42,360 bases of DNA from Penium margaritaceum. Taxonomy: Eukaryota > Streptophyta > Zygnematophyceae > Desmidiales > Peniaceae. Under the pieces are notes generated by a model. It was not told the origin of the DNA and searched no databases. It was given only the letters and a program-made list of their open reading frames with translations. The position numbers were made by a program, and so were the translations under genes. Shown here piece after piece: positions 20,724-30,599 of the stretch (within the stretch, counting starts at the first letter, position 1; each line of letters opens with the position of its first letter). Location: assembly GCA_023375785.1 (NCBI GenBank), contig SZWC01004701.1:97857-140216 (forward strand), in the 5' to 3' direction.

Positions 20724-21204
20724 TGTGGCGTCTGCTCCTACTCTGTGCTTCTCACTGGCTCAGACAGGTCCTTGGACTCGCTCTCTAGCACTATAGACCT
20801 GCTGTCCGGCCCAGGGAAATTTCGGCAGCAATTCGCCGGGCCCACTTTGGGCCCAAATTTCTGCCGAGAGCCCTAGGCTCTATGGGATCGCCTTCAGGAT
20901 GTCCTTGAGACCCTGTAGTCCCAAACCGTCCACCCCAGACACCCTGCCCAACCCACAAACCCGCGGATGGGCCCACTGAGGTGGTCCAAGGGGAGGACGT
21001 TGCTCCTCCCCACACTCTCTCGCCGTCCCAAGGGCCTGGCCCACGCGCGCGGCCTTGCTAGGCCGCTCGACCTCAAGCAGGGCCCGTTCGTCGCCCTTGG
21101 GTGGCCTGTTCGCCTGCCAATGGCTCGCGGATTCGAGCCGAACTCGTGCGCCACCCTTTTTGGCTCCTACCGTTGCTCCTTGCAGTGCGCAGGCCTGGGA
21201 AAGT
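20724..21204 (-). other. Copia-C 5' leader
   Basis: Untranslated region between PBS and gag, GC-rich, with GGGCCCAAATTT and related palindromic words near 20830-20870. No frame of interest. Confidence 0.6.
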
Positions 21205-21216
21205 GCTCTGATACCA
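21205..21216 (-). other. Primer-binding site of Copia-C
   Basis: The + strand reads GCTCTGATACCA, that is TGGTATCAGAGC on the element strand, adjoining the 5' LTR end. A perfect iMet-type PBS. Confidence 0.95.
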
Positions 21217-21798
21217 TGTGGAAGTTGCTAGGAATCCAACGCAACAAACGGCTCTTAAACCGGTGCATGTTTGAGCATGTTTCAGCCAACCCTAGGGTTC
21301 CATGGAAGCAAAAACGTGCCTAAGTACACGAGTAACAGGGTTACCCCATGTTACGGGTGAAGCTCCCTATACGAGCTTCACCCGTTGGCCGGCGAGCTAA
21401 GCTCGCCGGCGCACCTCTAGCCTCGAGGGCGAATTCGCCCTCGAGCCCCAAAACAGCGCGGCATAGACCGCGATCACCCTGTGTTAAGAACTAGGTCAGC
21501 CAGACAAGAAGACCTATCAGAGACCTACCAACATGCAAGTTTGAGGACACAACTAGGTCTGATAGTCTAAAGGGACCGAAGTGTATCTAATACCAACGTG
21601 GGTCTTCTAGCAAGTGAAGAGGAGCAAGCATGGGTCGGCGATCGGCGAGAGACATTGGAGGCACGCGGCCTGGTGGAGAAGGGCCGTGTGCGTAGGCGAT
21701 GGCACTACGCTCAGCCTAAGTCACCGCCGACTGTCGGGTCCACATGCACTGCATACCCACGGCCACACGAGGAAAGAAATATATACATAGGGTTATCA
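21217..21798 (-). repeat. Copia-C 5' LTR
   Basis: 582 bp, the same length as the 3' LTR. It contains the four-hairpin cluster at about 21331-21446. The fourth hairpin has one loop change (GGGCGAATTCGCCC). Confidence 0.93.
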
Positions 21799-22592
21799 CC
21801 CTGCTCTCTTCTTTGAGAGCACCTTCTCATGCGACATTGCTCGCTCTATTCCATCACATATGCCCTTCTTCCATCCTCGGGGAGGTGGTGGATGTCGAGT
21901 GCAATTCGATAGTGGCTATGCTCCATATCCTACTGCATTGTCTCCTGTGTCGTCTCTTTTCACATATGTATCATCCCCTATATCATCGGCTGTCGCATCT
22001 ACGTTGTCACCTACATCATCTCCTGTCACATCTACGTTGTCGCCTACGTCATCTCCTATCACACCTACATCATCGTCTACATAATCTCCTGCCGCATGTG
22101 CGTCGTTTCCTATGTCATCTTCTGTTATAACTGCATCATTGCCTGTGTCACCTCTTGCCGCGTCTGCATCATTGCCAATGTCACCTCCTGTTGTGTTTGT
22201 GTCACCTCCTGTTACATCTACATCATCTCCTGTTATGTCATTGCTTACATCAGAGGCTGTGGTTCCATCGGTAGCGGACCGAGTCGCACCTTCGCAGCCT
22301 CCCATCTTGTTGGCGTTTGTTCACGCGCTATGTGGTTGTCTGAGACCTTTGCAGTCTGCCTCACCATGCCCCGCCTACAAGTCGTATAGCCTTGCCTGGC
22401 CACTCTGGGCCCGTACAGCCAGTCCGTCCAGATGACAATGGTGTTTTTAGTTCCATACTCTTGTCTCTCTAACCCTCTTGGCTTGGTGGCGGGTGTGGTA
22501 CAACCTAACACCACACTTAATAACTCTTCCATTACTGAAGAGTTCCACAGAGCCACTGCGGCTGCTGGGTCTACCCGGTTCTGCCACATCAC
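21799..22592 (+). pseudogene. Copia-B integrase-RT linker with 33-bp repeats
   Basis: Resumes the Copia-B frame left at 14795, with the LFFESTFSCDI-type block that has a counterpart in Copia-A near 7910. A Ser/Pro/Thr linker follows, made largely of 33-bp units (21971-22201) and holding a TAA in the fourth unit. After about 22260 the frame is degraded. Confidence 0.8.
21971..22240 (+). repeat. 33-bp in-frame tandem repeat (Copia-B linker)
   Basis: Seven 11-codon units at 21971, 22004, 22037, 22070, 22103, 22136 and 22169, then partial copies. Each reads roughly Ser-Leu/Ser-Pro-Thr-Ser-Ser-Pro-Val-Thr-Ser-Thr. The first three are the closest to each other. Confidence 0.88.
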
Positions 22593-23436
22593 TTGTTAGC
22601 CACCACACTTGTTACGAGTGGCAACAGAACACGCATGCCTGAACCAAATATAGTGCAACAAGAATGCTCTACTATAGATGTAAATCAATGGGAGAAGGCT
22701 ATATACGAGGAACTCGCTACAATTGAGAGACACATGGTTTATGGGAAGGTAAAGCTCCCGCCTGGTCGTAAGGCCATCTCAGCTCATTGGGTGTTTTGAA
22801 GGAAAGAGGGGCCTGATGGCTCATTTGAATGGTACAAGGCCCGTCTCATGGCCAAGGGGTTCACGAGTGTCTGGTGTGGACTTTGATGCTACCTTTGCCC
22901 CTGTGGACAGGTACACTATGGAAAAGGCCTTGTTGAGTCAGCTGGCACAACATGATTTGGAGCTCTACCAGATGGATGTTAACAATGCTTTCTTGTACGG
23001 TAATCTTGAGGAAGAGATATATCTTGTCAAACCACCACGGTTTGAAGACAGCGTAGACAGATTTTGGCACATCCAAAAGGATTCGTACAGCTTGAAGCAG
23101 TCCCCATGTTGTTGGAACCTCGAGATCTCCGCTACCCTGGAGTTGGGTGAATGTCACCATAGCACAGTGGACTCCACACTCTTTGTGATTCCCCCCTCTG
23201 CTCCCTTTGTCGTTGTCCTGGACTATGTGGACGACCTCTTGATTGCGTCCCCTAACCCTCAGGCTGTCCATGCTATGAAGTATATCCTCCAGTCTATGTA
23301 CAAAATGAAGGATCTTGGTACAACTCATGTCTTCTTGGAAATTTTGGAGATTGAGCGTGATCACCAGCGTCACACACTGCATGTGCATCAGGTTGGTTAC
23401 GTCAGGACACTTGGGGAGTTTTTTTTTACCTGTTGA
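22593..23436 (+). pseudogene. Copia-B reverse transcriptase
   Basis: VNQWEKAIYEELATIERH and LPPGRKAISAHWVF are followed by TGA (22797-22799). The next blocks are EWYKARLMAKG, VSGVDFDATFAPVDRYTM, LYQMDVNNAFLYGNLEEEIY and LKQSPCCWNLEISATLEL. Then LDYVDDLLIASP follows at about 23218-23255 with YVDD intact, and MYKMKDLGTTHVFLEI. The frame ends at 23434 after a T-run (GAGTTTTTTTTTACC), which is probably a slippage frameshift. Confidence 0.9.
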
Positions 23437-24253
23437 CCATAGTCCCTTCTACATGTATGCCTATGATGCCCGCTGGCAAGAGGCTTCTCACGTCGGCAGA
23501 CCCAGATCGTCTAGGGGAGCTTGTCGATGTCACAACGTTCCTTTGAGTCATTTTCTATGGACTTCTTGTCATAGTTCTCATAGCATACGGATCAGCTCCA
23601 TTTGGAGGTTGCTCTACGCGTGGTGTGGTATGTTGTGTCAACCTCACATATAGGCCTGTGCTGCTGTTGTTTATGGGTACACTGACAGTGATTGGGTCCA
23701 TGATTGCAGTGCGCACAGCTGGCCCGGCTACATCTTCCTGGTCAGAGGTATAGCTGTCTTGTGGAAGAGTGGCAAGTAGATTGCATTGCGTGGAGCTTGA
23801 TTAACATCGATTATGTCCCATTGGGGGCTGGGGTCTGTGAGAGAATCTGGTTGTGTCGTCTTATGCAGCATGTGTGCCAGTCCATCCACTGCTTCACCTT
23901 CTGTTGTGATAATGAGAGCACTCATCGCATAATAGCACATAAAAGCATGTGTCACACGCACACAAAGTACATCAGCATATTTCACGTGGCAATGTATTTT
24001 TCGTGGGTGTCAACACGCGACAGCAGCATTCAGACTTCCTCACCAAAGTGTTGTGCAGTGGCAAGTTCAAGTTTATAGTGCTCAATGTTAGGATTCTTGT
24101 GTATGCTCCTACTGCTACCTGATTGGCACCCCGCTCTTCCTGTTGTCTCTCTCAATAAGCAGTTTTTGTGTGGCCTTGTCTCATGCCCCTTGTCGTGCAC
24201 TGTCGTTGCCATTGTTTTGTGACCCTTGCTTTCTAGTAGTGATGGGCATCTAT
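23437..24253 (+). pseudogene. Copia-B RNase H, decayed
   Basis: After the T-run frameshift, fragments remain: a YTDSDWV-like block (about 23675-23700, first Asp), YVPLGAGVCERIWLCRLMQ (about 23808-23870), FCCDNESTHRIIAHKSM and HTKYISIFH. Several frame changes. The domain order is as in Copia-A. Confidence 0.8.
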
Positions 24254-24390
24254 GGGTCATGGGGGAGTGTTGGTGTGTGAGTCACGGTGACCTTTGGACT
24301 TGTCGTCAAGGCTCGCCGGTATGCCGAGACACTTGACGACTACTTTGACAGCGTCAACACTAGCCCGCGGGCGCCCTCACGTGCTCTCCA
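24254..24390 (+). repeat. Copia-B PPT and truncated 3' LTR
   Basis: The purine tract TCATGGGGGAG (to 24267) precedes TGTTGGTGTGTGAGTCACGG at 24268. The match to the 5' LTR ends at GTGCTCTCCA (about 24390), after which Copia-D1 sequence begins. About three quarters of the LTR is therefore missing. Confidence 0.85.
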
Positions 24391-25232
24391 GGGTACAAGC
24401 TGGTACTTTTCCATATTCCTCTTGCAGCCTCTTCCCTTCCCTATGAGTCCATAGCCCCTGCGGCTGAGACCCAGCAGCCTGCTCCACAACCCGAGGTGAG
24501 CACCTCAGCATCGGGCTACTCTTGCGGGCCTGGTGGACGTCTCCGAGCAATGGCCTCTAGGAATTTGCAGACTACTGACTCGGTACCTAGACACCCATTT
24601 TTTAGTGTTCAAAGTGGCGAGCCCGACATGAAGGCCCTTGGAATGAGTATCCGGGCGCACTAATCTGAGGTGTACCCAGCGTGTCTTGTCAGTCACGAGT
24701 TGGTCTCAATTGAGACCAATTCGTGCGCTTGTACTTGAGAGTTCTCAGTTGCTTGCGATGTTGTTACCAACCTTTTCATGGTCAGACCGAGTTTGGAGGC
24801 GTGTGTCTTAGCCACCCAGAGCTCTCCCTCGATGACGTGTGATCTAGGCACATTGAAGGAGGCACTCTTGACTCAGGATGCAGAGTTTTGTGCTGCTTGT
24901 GAGGATGAGCTGAGAGCTATCCGTGAGCACGGTGTCTATGAGCTTGTCAACCTCTCGCCTAGGCAGAAGGTTGTACAGGACAATTATTTCTTCTGCAAGA
25001 AGGTGAGGCCTGATGGAACACATGATCGTTACAAAGCTCGCTTGACGGCCAATGGGTTCTCACCGAGGGTGTGGTCTTTACCGACACCTTTGCACCTGTT
25101 GGCCACATGACCATCACCTGTGCTCTATCAGGGTTGTTGCTCACAACAACTGGGAGCTCCACAAGATGGATGTAAGCAATACAATCCTCCATGGTGCCGT
25201 AGAGGAGGAGATCGACATGGTCCAGTCAGACG
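24391..25232 (+). mobile_element. Copia-D1, RT-region fragment
   Basis: Matches Copia-D2 (31455-31945) from about ACAAGCTG onward. It holds the linker, then frame 24778-25110 with the RT N-terminal blocks LKEALLTQDAEFCAACEDELRAI, REHGVYELVNLSPRQK and DGTHDRYKARLTANGFSP, then shifted frames to HKMDVSNTILHGAVEEEIDMVQ. It stops at 25232 where an LTR begins. No gag, YVDD or RNase H. Truncated at both ends. Confidence 0.85.
24694..24725. repeat. 32-bp near-perfect palindrome in Copia-D1
   Basis: The core TTGGTCTCAATTGAGACCAA (24700-24719) is a perfect palindrome, extended by CACGA/TCGTG with one mismatch. The D2 copy lacks the second half here. Confidence 0.9.
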
Positions 25233-25592
25233 TGTGTGTGTAACCAGTCCTAGCATTGGGCTTAAGATTTTGTATTTCTAGGTTCAGATGGTTTTGCATT
25301 TGGATGTATGTGCACCGAGCTAGGACCAAAACCGTGGGTTTGGGCCAGTTTTGGACAAATAATCTCGTTTCCATTACCTATCGTTCGTTGTGACAGGTAT
25401 TTATGCTGTGTGCTTGTCAGTTGTCATTTCTCTCTACAAATTGAATCTATTGTGCTTATGAGACTCTGAGGATCTCGCCTAGCCCAATCCTTCCTGTTTG
25501 TGCACTCGTCCTCTACGCTAGTGTGATCGCTAATTGGACAATATTGCCTCGTCAGTAGCAGTAGTGTTAGGAAGCTACTAGGTAGCTTCTCA
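25233..25592 (+). repeat. Orphan copia LTR (element E)
   Basis: The right end is firm: CTTCTCA at 25592 followed by a perfect PBS. The left end, about 25233, is inferred from the break in Copia-D1 homology and a TGTGTGTGTAACC start. TATTTATG near 25400 could be its TATA box. No partner LTR is in the window, so the element was cut off downstream. Confidence 0.65.
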
Positions 25593-25604
25593 TGGTATCA
25601 GAGC
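25593..25604 (+). other. Primer-binding site of element E
   Basis: TGGTATCAGAGC, the canonical iMet-type copia PBS, directly after LTR-terminal CA. Confidence 0.93.
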
Positions 25605-27084
25605 ATTAAGGCATCCCTCGTTGAGCTGTGCAACAGAGGCGTAGTAGTGGCACCAGCATTGAGAGTCACAACCACGGGTCCTGGGAGGACCCACCACGCC
25701 ACAGTGACCCATCGTAGCACGTATCAGCAACAGAGACGTCATTACGACAAAAGCTAAAGTTGCATCATCACGCCATAGCCACAGAGACTACAGTGGGTTG
25801 CCCAACCCTGCCCAAAAACAGTTCAAGCACGTGGTTGTGCAGGATTGTCCACGAAGCTCATTTGAAGTTTTATTTCAGGTCGCACTTACCGCTCCACCTG
25901 GACACTCTAGACCGGGAGTACAACAAATGACCACCACTTTAGGCATGAGTTCTCAGTGTAAGCTCTATTCATGAGCTCTCCAACGCATCCATCCACTTCA
26001 TTTGGTACCCTATAGCCGAAAAGAAATGAGAATGCATCCTCATGTCTTGATTTCTTGGAAGTTTTGGCAGACAATGAAAATGTGACAATTTTGCACTTTT
26101 TTAAGTTTATTTTTTTTTACAAAACAACCATCATTGCATTCAGCATCGTCTCCCGCATCATCGCCAATAGTTAGCCAAATTCTTGGCTGAGACATCAGAT
26201 TTTGCTAGCATTTCAAATTCTCAAGAAATACAGTTGGAGTGTAAATGTGACCACGTTTACGTTTTTCACTACTGAGTGTCCGACATGGCACTTGGCGACG
26301 ACAAGCAGAAGGGGCCTACTATTCCTTCTGGCTCTGGCTCCATAGCTGACACGTTCATTCCTCGCTCCCAGGTCATCGGCTCCCTGTTCTAGGCGTAGTA
26401 GGGCATATGGTAGCAACAGGCGGCGGAGGCAACTACCCTTGCTACTGAGTATGGAGAAGCATTTGCCAGCCGCAAGCAGCATTTATGGTCAATCACCCCA
26501 AAAGTACACACTGATAAACTAGAGTACAATTTTAGAACATATGCGGAGGATGTTTCCTGGAAATGAGCTACCATTCATAGGAATGCTTCCTAGAAGTTAC
26601 ATGCAAATCCTGAATACACAGAGATTTCAATCTACACTACCATGGAAGTTTCATTGAACTTCCTTTGAGTTTTATATCCTTCAAATTATTTTAAAAAAAT
26701 CATAAATCTGAATTATGAACAACCAATGGGCGTTAGATATACTATTGTCGAATGTGTGATTTTGTGCTGCTACTCTTTTTTTACTGGGCCTATTGATTTC
26801 CTCATTTGTTCCAATGTACATTTACGTACTTTGATCCAAGTTGGCAAAGTATTCCTATTGTGGCAAATTGGGTCCAAAACCTACACTCGCCTCCAAGTGC
26901 ACAGGGCCAAAATGCTTGCTACGAAAGAGCGAGGCGACTTCGCCCTCGAAGTCAAACCTCGCCGACTTCAAGGGCGACGTCGCTTGCTTCTAACATCAGC
27001 GTCGCCGCCAATGTCATAAGCGACGAGAATGCTCAATTCTGCCCTGAGCGTTATCACCACCAAACCAGAATCGAACCCCCTCGT
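25605..27084. other. Leader of element E, then unassigned AT-rich DNA
   Basis: About 25605-25860 looks like a copia leader (GAGCTGTGCAACAGAGGCG, then CACC/CAGC-rich). From 25870 the sequence is AT-rich, with homopolymer runs and no recognised gene. One stretch, 26285-26570, has protein-like character on the + strand and is listed separately. Imperfect inverted words (GACTTCGCCCTCGAAGTC) lie near 26935-26990. Confidence 0.5.
26285..26570 (+). pseudogene. Possible coding remnant of unknown family
   Basis: The + frame beginning MALGDDKQKGPTIPSGSGS continues through three stops near 26392-26402 to a charged stretch with EYGEAFASRKQHLWSI and a TAEDVSW-like end. It is better balanced in composition than its surroundings, but I cannot assign a family. 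It could be a decayed host exon or a transposon piece, or chance. Confidence 0.25.
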
Positions 27085-27152
27085 TACACCGGGGGTTTGG
27101 GGTCTGCAAACTCTCAGTTCGCGATTGCGAACTCTCAAACCCCCTCTCGATA
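27085..27152. repeat. Imperfect hairpin bordering the foldback cluster
   Basis: GGGGGTTTGGGG and CAAACCCCC pair across an inner stem GTTCGC-GATT-GCGAAC. C-rich sequence follows, leading into the foldback units. Confidence 0.75.
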
Positions 27153-27710
27153 ACCCCCCCTGATACACTGGTGTAGTTTGGTGGTATCCATCAGATACAC
27201 ACGCCGATACACTGCCCAGATACACTCCCCACTCGAGGGGGGGGGGGGGGGCACGATGCCCCCACCCCCCTTGTAAAGTCAAGAGTGTATTGGAGGGTTG
27301 TATTGGGTAGTGTATCTGGAGGGAAGCAAATTTTGTACACAAGTGTATCGATGCACTTGTGTAAATTTTTTTAAATGCCTACGATACACTGTCCAATTCA
27401 CTCGCCCAATACATACTCGGAGTTTGGGGGGGGGGGGGCCAGTGTTGGGCCACCGTCATATCACTGGCAAGGTTCCGGTCGAGAATAGTTGATGCGAAAG
27501 AACTTCCGATTTGTCTCGTTTTCATGCCTTCCAATGTTATTAGTGCACGGTCGAGATCGACTCGGCTCACCTTTAAAGCAGATACACGGGTTTATTTTTA
27601 GTGGTGTCTATCAGATACACCCGCCGATACACTTCATAGATACACTTTCGGCTCGGGGCAGGAGGGGGGGGGGCTCAATGTCCCCCCCTCCCCCCCCCTC
27701 CCCTGCGCTC

Positions 27711-28075
27711 GAGTGTGTTGGGAGGGTGTATTGGGTAGTGGATGTGGAGGGCAGCCGAAATTATACACAAGTGCACTAATACACTTGTGTACAACTTTGT
27801 GCTTGCTTACGATACACTTCCCGATACACGCCCGCAATACACTCGCAGTATTCGAGGGGGGGGATCGTCGTCTCCCCCCCCCCCCCCCGCGCCCGAGTGT
27901 GTTGGGAGGGTGTATTGGGTAGTGGATGTGGAGGGCAGCCGAAATTATACACAAGTGCACTAATACACTTGTGTACAACTTTGTGCTTGCTTACGATACA
28001 CTTCCCGATACACGCCCGCAATACACTCGCAGTATTCGAGGGGGGGGATCGTCGTCTCCCCCCCCCCCCCCCCGG
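27711..28075. repeat. Two nearly identical 184-bp copies of the foldback unit
   Basis: The unit at 27711 repeats at 27895 almost without change, including the joining TCGTCGTCTCC and C-run. This is either a recent tandem duplication or an assembly effect at homopolymers. Confidence 0.9.
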
Positions 28076-28404
28076 GGGGGGGGGGGGGGCTCAATGTCCC
28101 CCCCTCCCCCCCCCCCCCCCCCCCCCCCCCCCCGAGAGCCAAAATGTATTGGGTAGGTGTATTGGGCAGTGTATCTGGACGAGGTCCGAATGAATACAAA
28201 AATGTATAAATACACTTGTGTACATTTCTGAGCGGGTGCCGATACACTTCCGATGCACTTCCCCAATACACTCGCGGTGTTCGGGTGAGCGGGAGTGAAC
28301 TCTCATTGGGGTACGAGGAGAATATTTCAGTTACGTATGGTTTACTAATGGCTTACACGTAGACCGTCGGATGCCAACGATCTACAATCAGTATAATTTC
28401 AGGC

Positions 28405-28420
28405 CTCATATATAAAAGGA
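28405..28420 (+). promoter_or_regulatory. TATA-box-like sequence
   Basis: CTCATATATAAAAGGATC is a textbook TATA motif. No start codon with a convincing frame lies downstream, so its use is uncertain. It may be left over from an LTR. Confidence 0.3.
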
Positions 28421-28640
28421 TCAGATGTTTGTTTTACGTATGTCTACCATCTGAAAGTAGGGCAAACCTAACCAAATGAGCTTCTCACGAGTGGACCCCC
28501 CCCCACCCACTATCAAAGTTTACCTGGTCGGGGGGGGGGGTGGGAAGCGAGGGCAGGCGAGTTCAGAGAATACATTAGTGCACATTTTTCCGGATCCCCA
28601 CGATACACTACCCGATACATTCACCAGATACACTCCGGGG

Positions 28641-29033
28641 GGCAGTTAACTACAAGCAATCTTTGTAAGCGGCACTTGCGACCAACATGCAAAGTAGCTA
28701 CATGACCGTGTACGCTAGTTAGAACAGTGTTCGCTGATACAAGATGTTTCGATACAATACTACGTTTTACAGAAATGCCCCATGAGGAGCTTTTGGGACA
28801 GAACAATGTTAGCGTAAAGAGATTAGATAGTTTTTTAAAATAACGTAGAATAAACGAGGAATTAATAATAAAATTTCTATTAAAAAGTTTTTAAACCCCC
28901 CCCACATAGAATATCATGTGTTCACTAAGAAACTAGTGATAAAATGATTTCATACATCTAAGTAAACTTCTAAGAAGTGAAGAAATGGGAGGAGTAGTAT
29001 ACATAGTTTATGGAGTGTATAAAAGTGGGTCGA
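28641..29033. other. AT-rich spacer, nothing recognised
   Basis: AT-rich, with an ATAAT/TTTAAA-rich stretch near 28830-28900 and a short C-run. I see no gene. Confidence 0.6.
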
Positions 29034-29149
29034 TTAACCATAACTCGCAACCAGAGCACCAGATCAGGACATTCAACAGTAGGACGTGCAGCAAGAGGGC
29101 GTGCAGCACCAGCTGCCGACTGGAGATAACAGTAGTAGTGATGACATTG

Positions 29150-30240
29150 ATGCCCAATAGCAGCAGTTACTAGGCCCTAGAGTACCCAGAATCCATGCTC
29201 TTGGCCTCCGTCGGTGAGAGGCTGTTGAGGGGATGAGACGTTTCCAGTTGGGTCAGGGATCCACTCCTGCATAAAATTCTGGGTTGTTTGTACCTTCCTG
29301 CGTAGCGGAAGGTGCCGCTCTCCTTGCGTGTCCTTTGGTGGACTCCCGATTCCGTGCACGCTCGAACGTACCCTGAGGTCGCCCTTCCCACAGATTGGCG
29401 TTGGAAGGACATTGAGATCCCACCACCACGCTACAATAGCAATGTTGGGTTTGAATCCTTGGAGATCCTCTTCTAGGTGTGGACTGATCCGGATGGCTTT
29501 TGGCCATATTATTTGAGCCAGTATTAGACAGCTGACCCCCACTAGGTGCAGGTTGTGGTGAGAGCTATGCACGATTTGCTCTATGTCATGCCCTATGATG
29601 TCGATATTGACTTCCACCTGTTCCTGGGGACGCCTGGTACAGGCACTAGAGCGGACCCTTCACGCAACTTACAGTTGGTCCTGACCCTCTTTGGCAGCCG
29701 AGACCCATGCGACGATATCGGCACGTCTCCGGGAGTTTGGCTCCCTTCGGCATGGTCCCTCTAAGCCGGCGTCAACCTATTGGCAGTGAGCCATGTGTAT
29801 GTACACTAGCCTCAGCACTGTCGGCGGCTCCCAGCTGTGGGCCCTATACGCCATCATGATGGGGGCCCACATGGAGTTCGTCGACATGTTCCCCTACTTT
29901 GACCAAGAGATTATCCTCAAGCTGTCGGCCTCTTTGGAGCTCCTTCCTTGGTCCCATCAATACTACTTGGAGCAGACCGCCAAATGGCCCCAGTGCATGG
30001 TCACCACTACACAATGGAAGAAGGGAAAAGAAATCCCTGGTAACAGGAAATTGCAGTAGCAACAATAGCAGCAACAATACTAGGAGCAACTTCCACAACA
30101 GTCCAGTAGTGGGAGTGGACGTCCACTACTACAAGACTGGGGGCATACATTGCTGCATGGAGTGCACAAAGCCCCTTGAGCGGACGAGGATCATGCGAGG
30201 CTTTCAGGACGCACATACCTAGGGGAAAACTGCCTCTAGT
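29150..30240 (+). pseudogene. Copia-D2 gag with degenerate zinc knuckle
   Basis: Weak frames include 29793-30059 with a hydrophobic/charged helix pattern (EFVDMFPYFDQEIILKLSASLE) and WKKGKEIPG, then a CAG/TAG-rich stretch as in other Gln-rich Gags of this window. At about 30125-30170 a YYKTGG...H pattern looks like a CCHC knuckle broken by a frameshift. Many stops. Confidence 0.5.
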
Positions 30241-30599
30241 GCCACCCAGACTCTTAGCACGACCACGACAGCAGTTGACCCTCCACCCACCTATGGTGAT
30301 GCGGATGTTGCAGACCCTTGCGACCGCATCATCATAGAGCTTCTTCATCTTTTGGTTCTCCTCACTCAAGGAGGTGTGAGTATGTTAGCACAACCATGCG
30401 GTCCATAGTCTGCTTGTACTATTGCATTTGTGGCTTGTGATGATGCATATGGGGGAGCGTCATCTGATGAATTCGGGCCTGACTGTATATAGTGGTAAAA
30501 CAATTCCCAGATTCGTGCTGTTCTTCGTGACTCCGACATCCTTGTTGAGTGTCCGGCAGCTGCTTAGTGTTATGTGGTTTGTTGCTCGGTGTCGACGAC

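Larger units (their letters stand above)
14796..21798 (-). mobile_element. Copia-C, Ty1/copia element inserted in Copia-B
   Basis: Reading right to left: 5' LTR 21217-21798, PBS 21205-21216, gag, protease, pre-integrase, a foreign LTR-plus-flank segment (17704-18382), integrase C-terminus, RT, RNase H, PPT, 3' LTR 14796-15377. The two LTRs are both 582 bp and differ at scattered sites. No 5-bp TSD is seen: CACTA on the left and CCCTG on the right, and Copia-B coding resumes in phase across the insertion. The integrase catalytic core is missing, so this copy cannot integrate on its own. A gap duplicate lies at 18750-19332. Confidence 0.93.
1870..24390 (+). mobile_element. Copia-B, nested Ty1/copia element (host of Copia-A and Copia-C)
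   Basis: The pieces in order are: 5' LTR left part 1870-2016; [Copia-A 2017-10920]; 5' LTR right part 10921-11551; PBS at 11552; leader and gag; protease; integrase up to 14795; [Copia-C 14796-21798]; integrase-RT linker, RT and RNase H from 21799; PPT before 24268; truncated 3' LTR 24268-24390. LTR identity is shown by about 120 bp shared at the starts of both LTRs. The frame broken at 14795 resumes in phase at 21799, which supports one ancestral element. It is the oldest layer and has many stops. The right LTR is cut short where Copia-D1 begins. Confidence 0.85.
27165..28640. repeat. Cluster of G/C-tract-bounded foldback units
   Basis: Four full units (about 27283-27413, 27710-27877, 27894-28060, 28137-28290) and three half units (27165-27252, 27584-27660, 28555-28640). 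A full unit has a left arm with three GTGTAT-type words spaced by GGG (GAGTGTATTGGG ... GGTGTATTGGG ... AGTGTATC), a middle TACACAAGTGTA / TACACTTGTGTA pair, and a right arm that is the inverted form (CGATACACT ... CCCAATACACTCG). The arms of about 66 bp align without gaps. Units are bounded by C-runs on the left and G-runs on the right. No open frame or transposase is visible. Confidence 0.85.

Noticed and set aside
27711..28075. CRISPR-like array of repeats and spacers
   Set aside because: Only two identical units, no distinct spacers, a eukaryotic context, and units are internally inverted.
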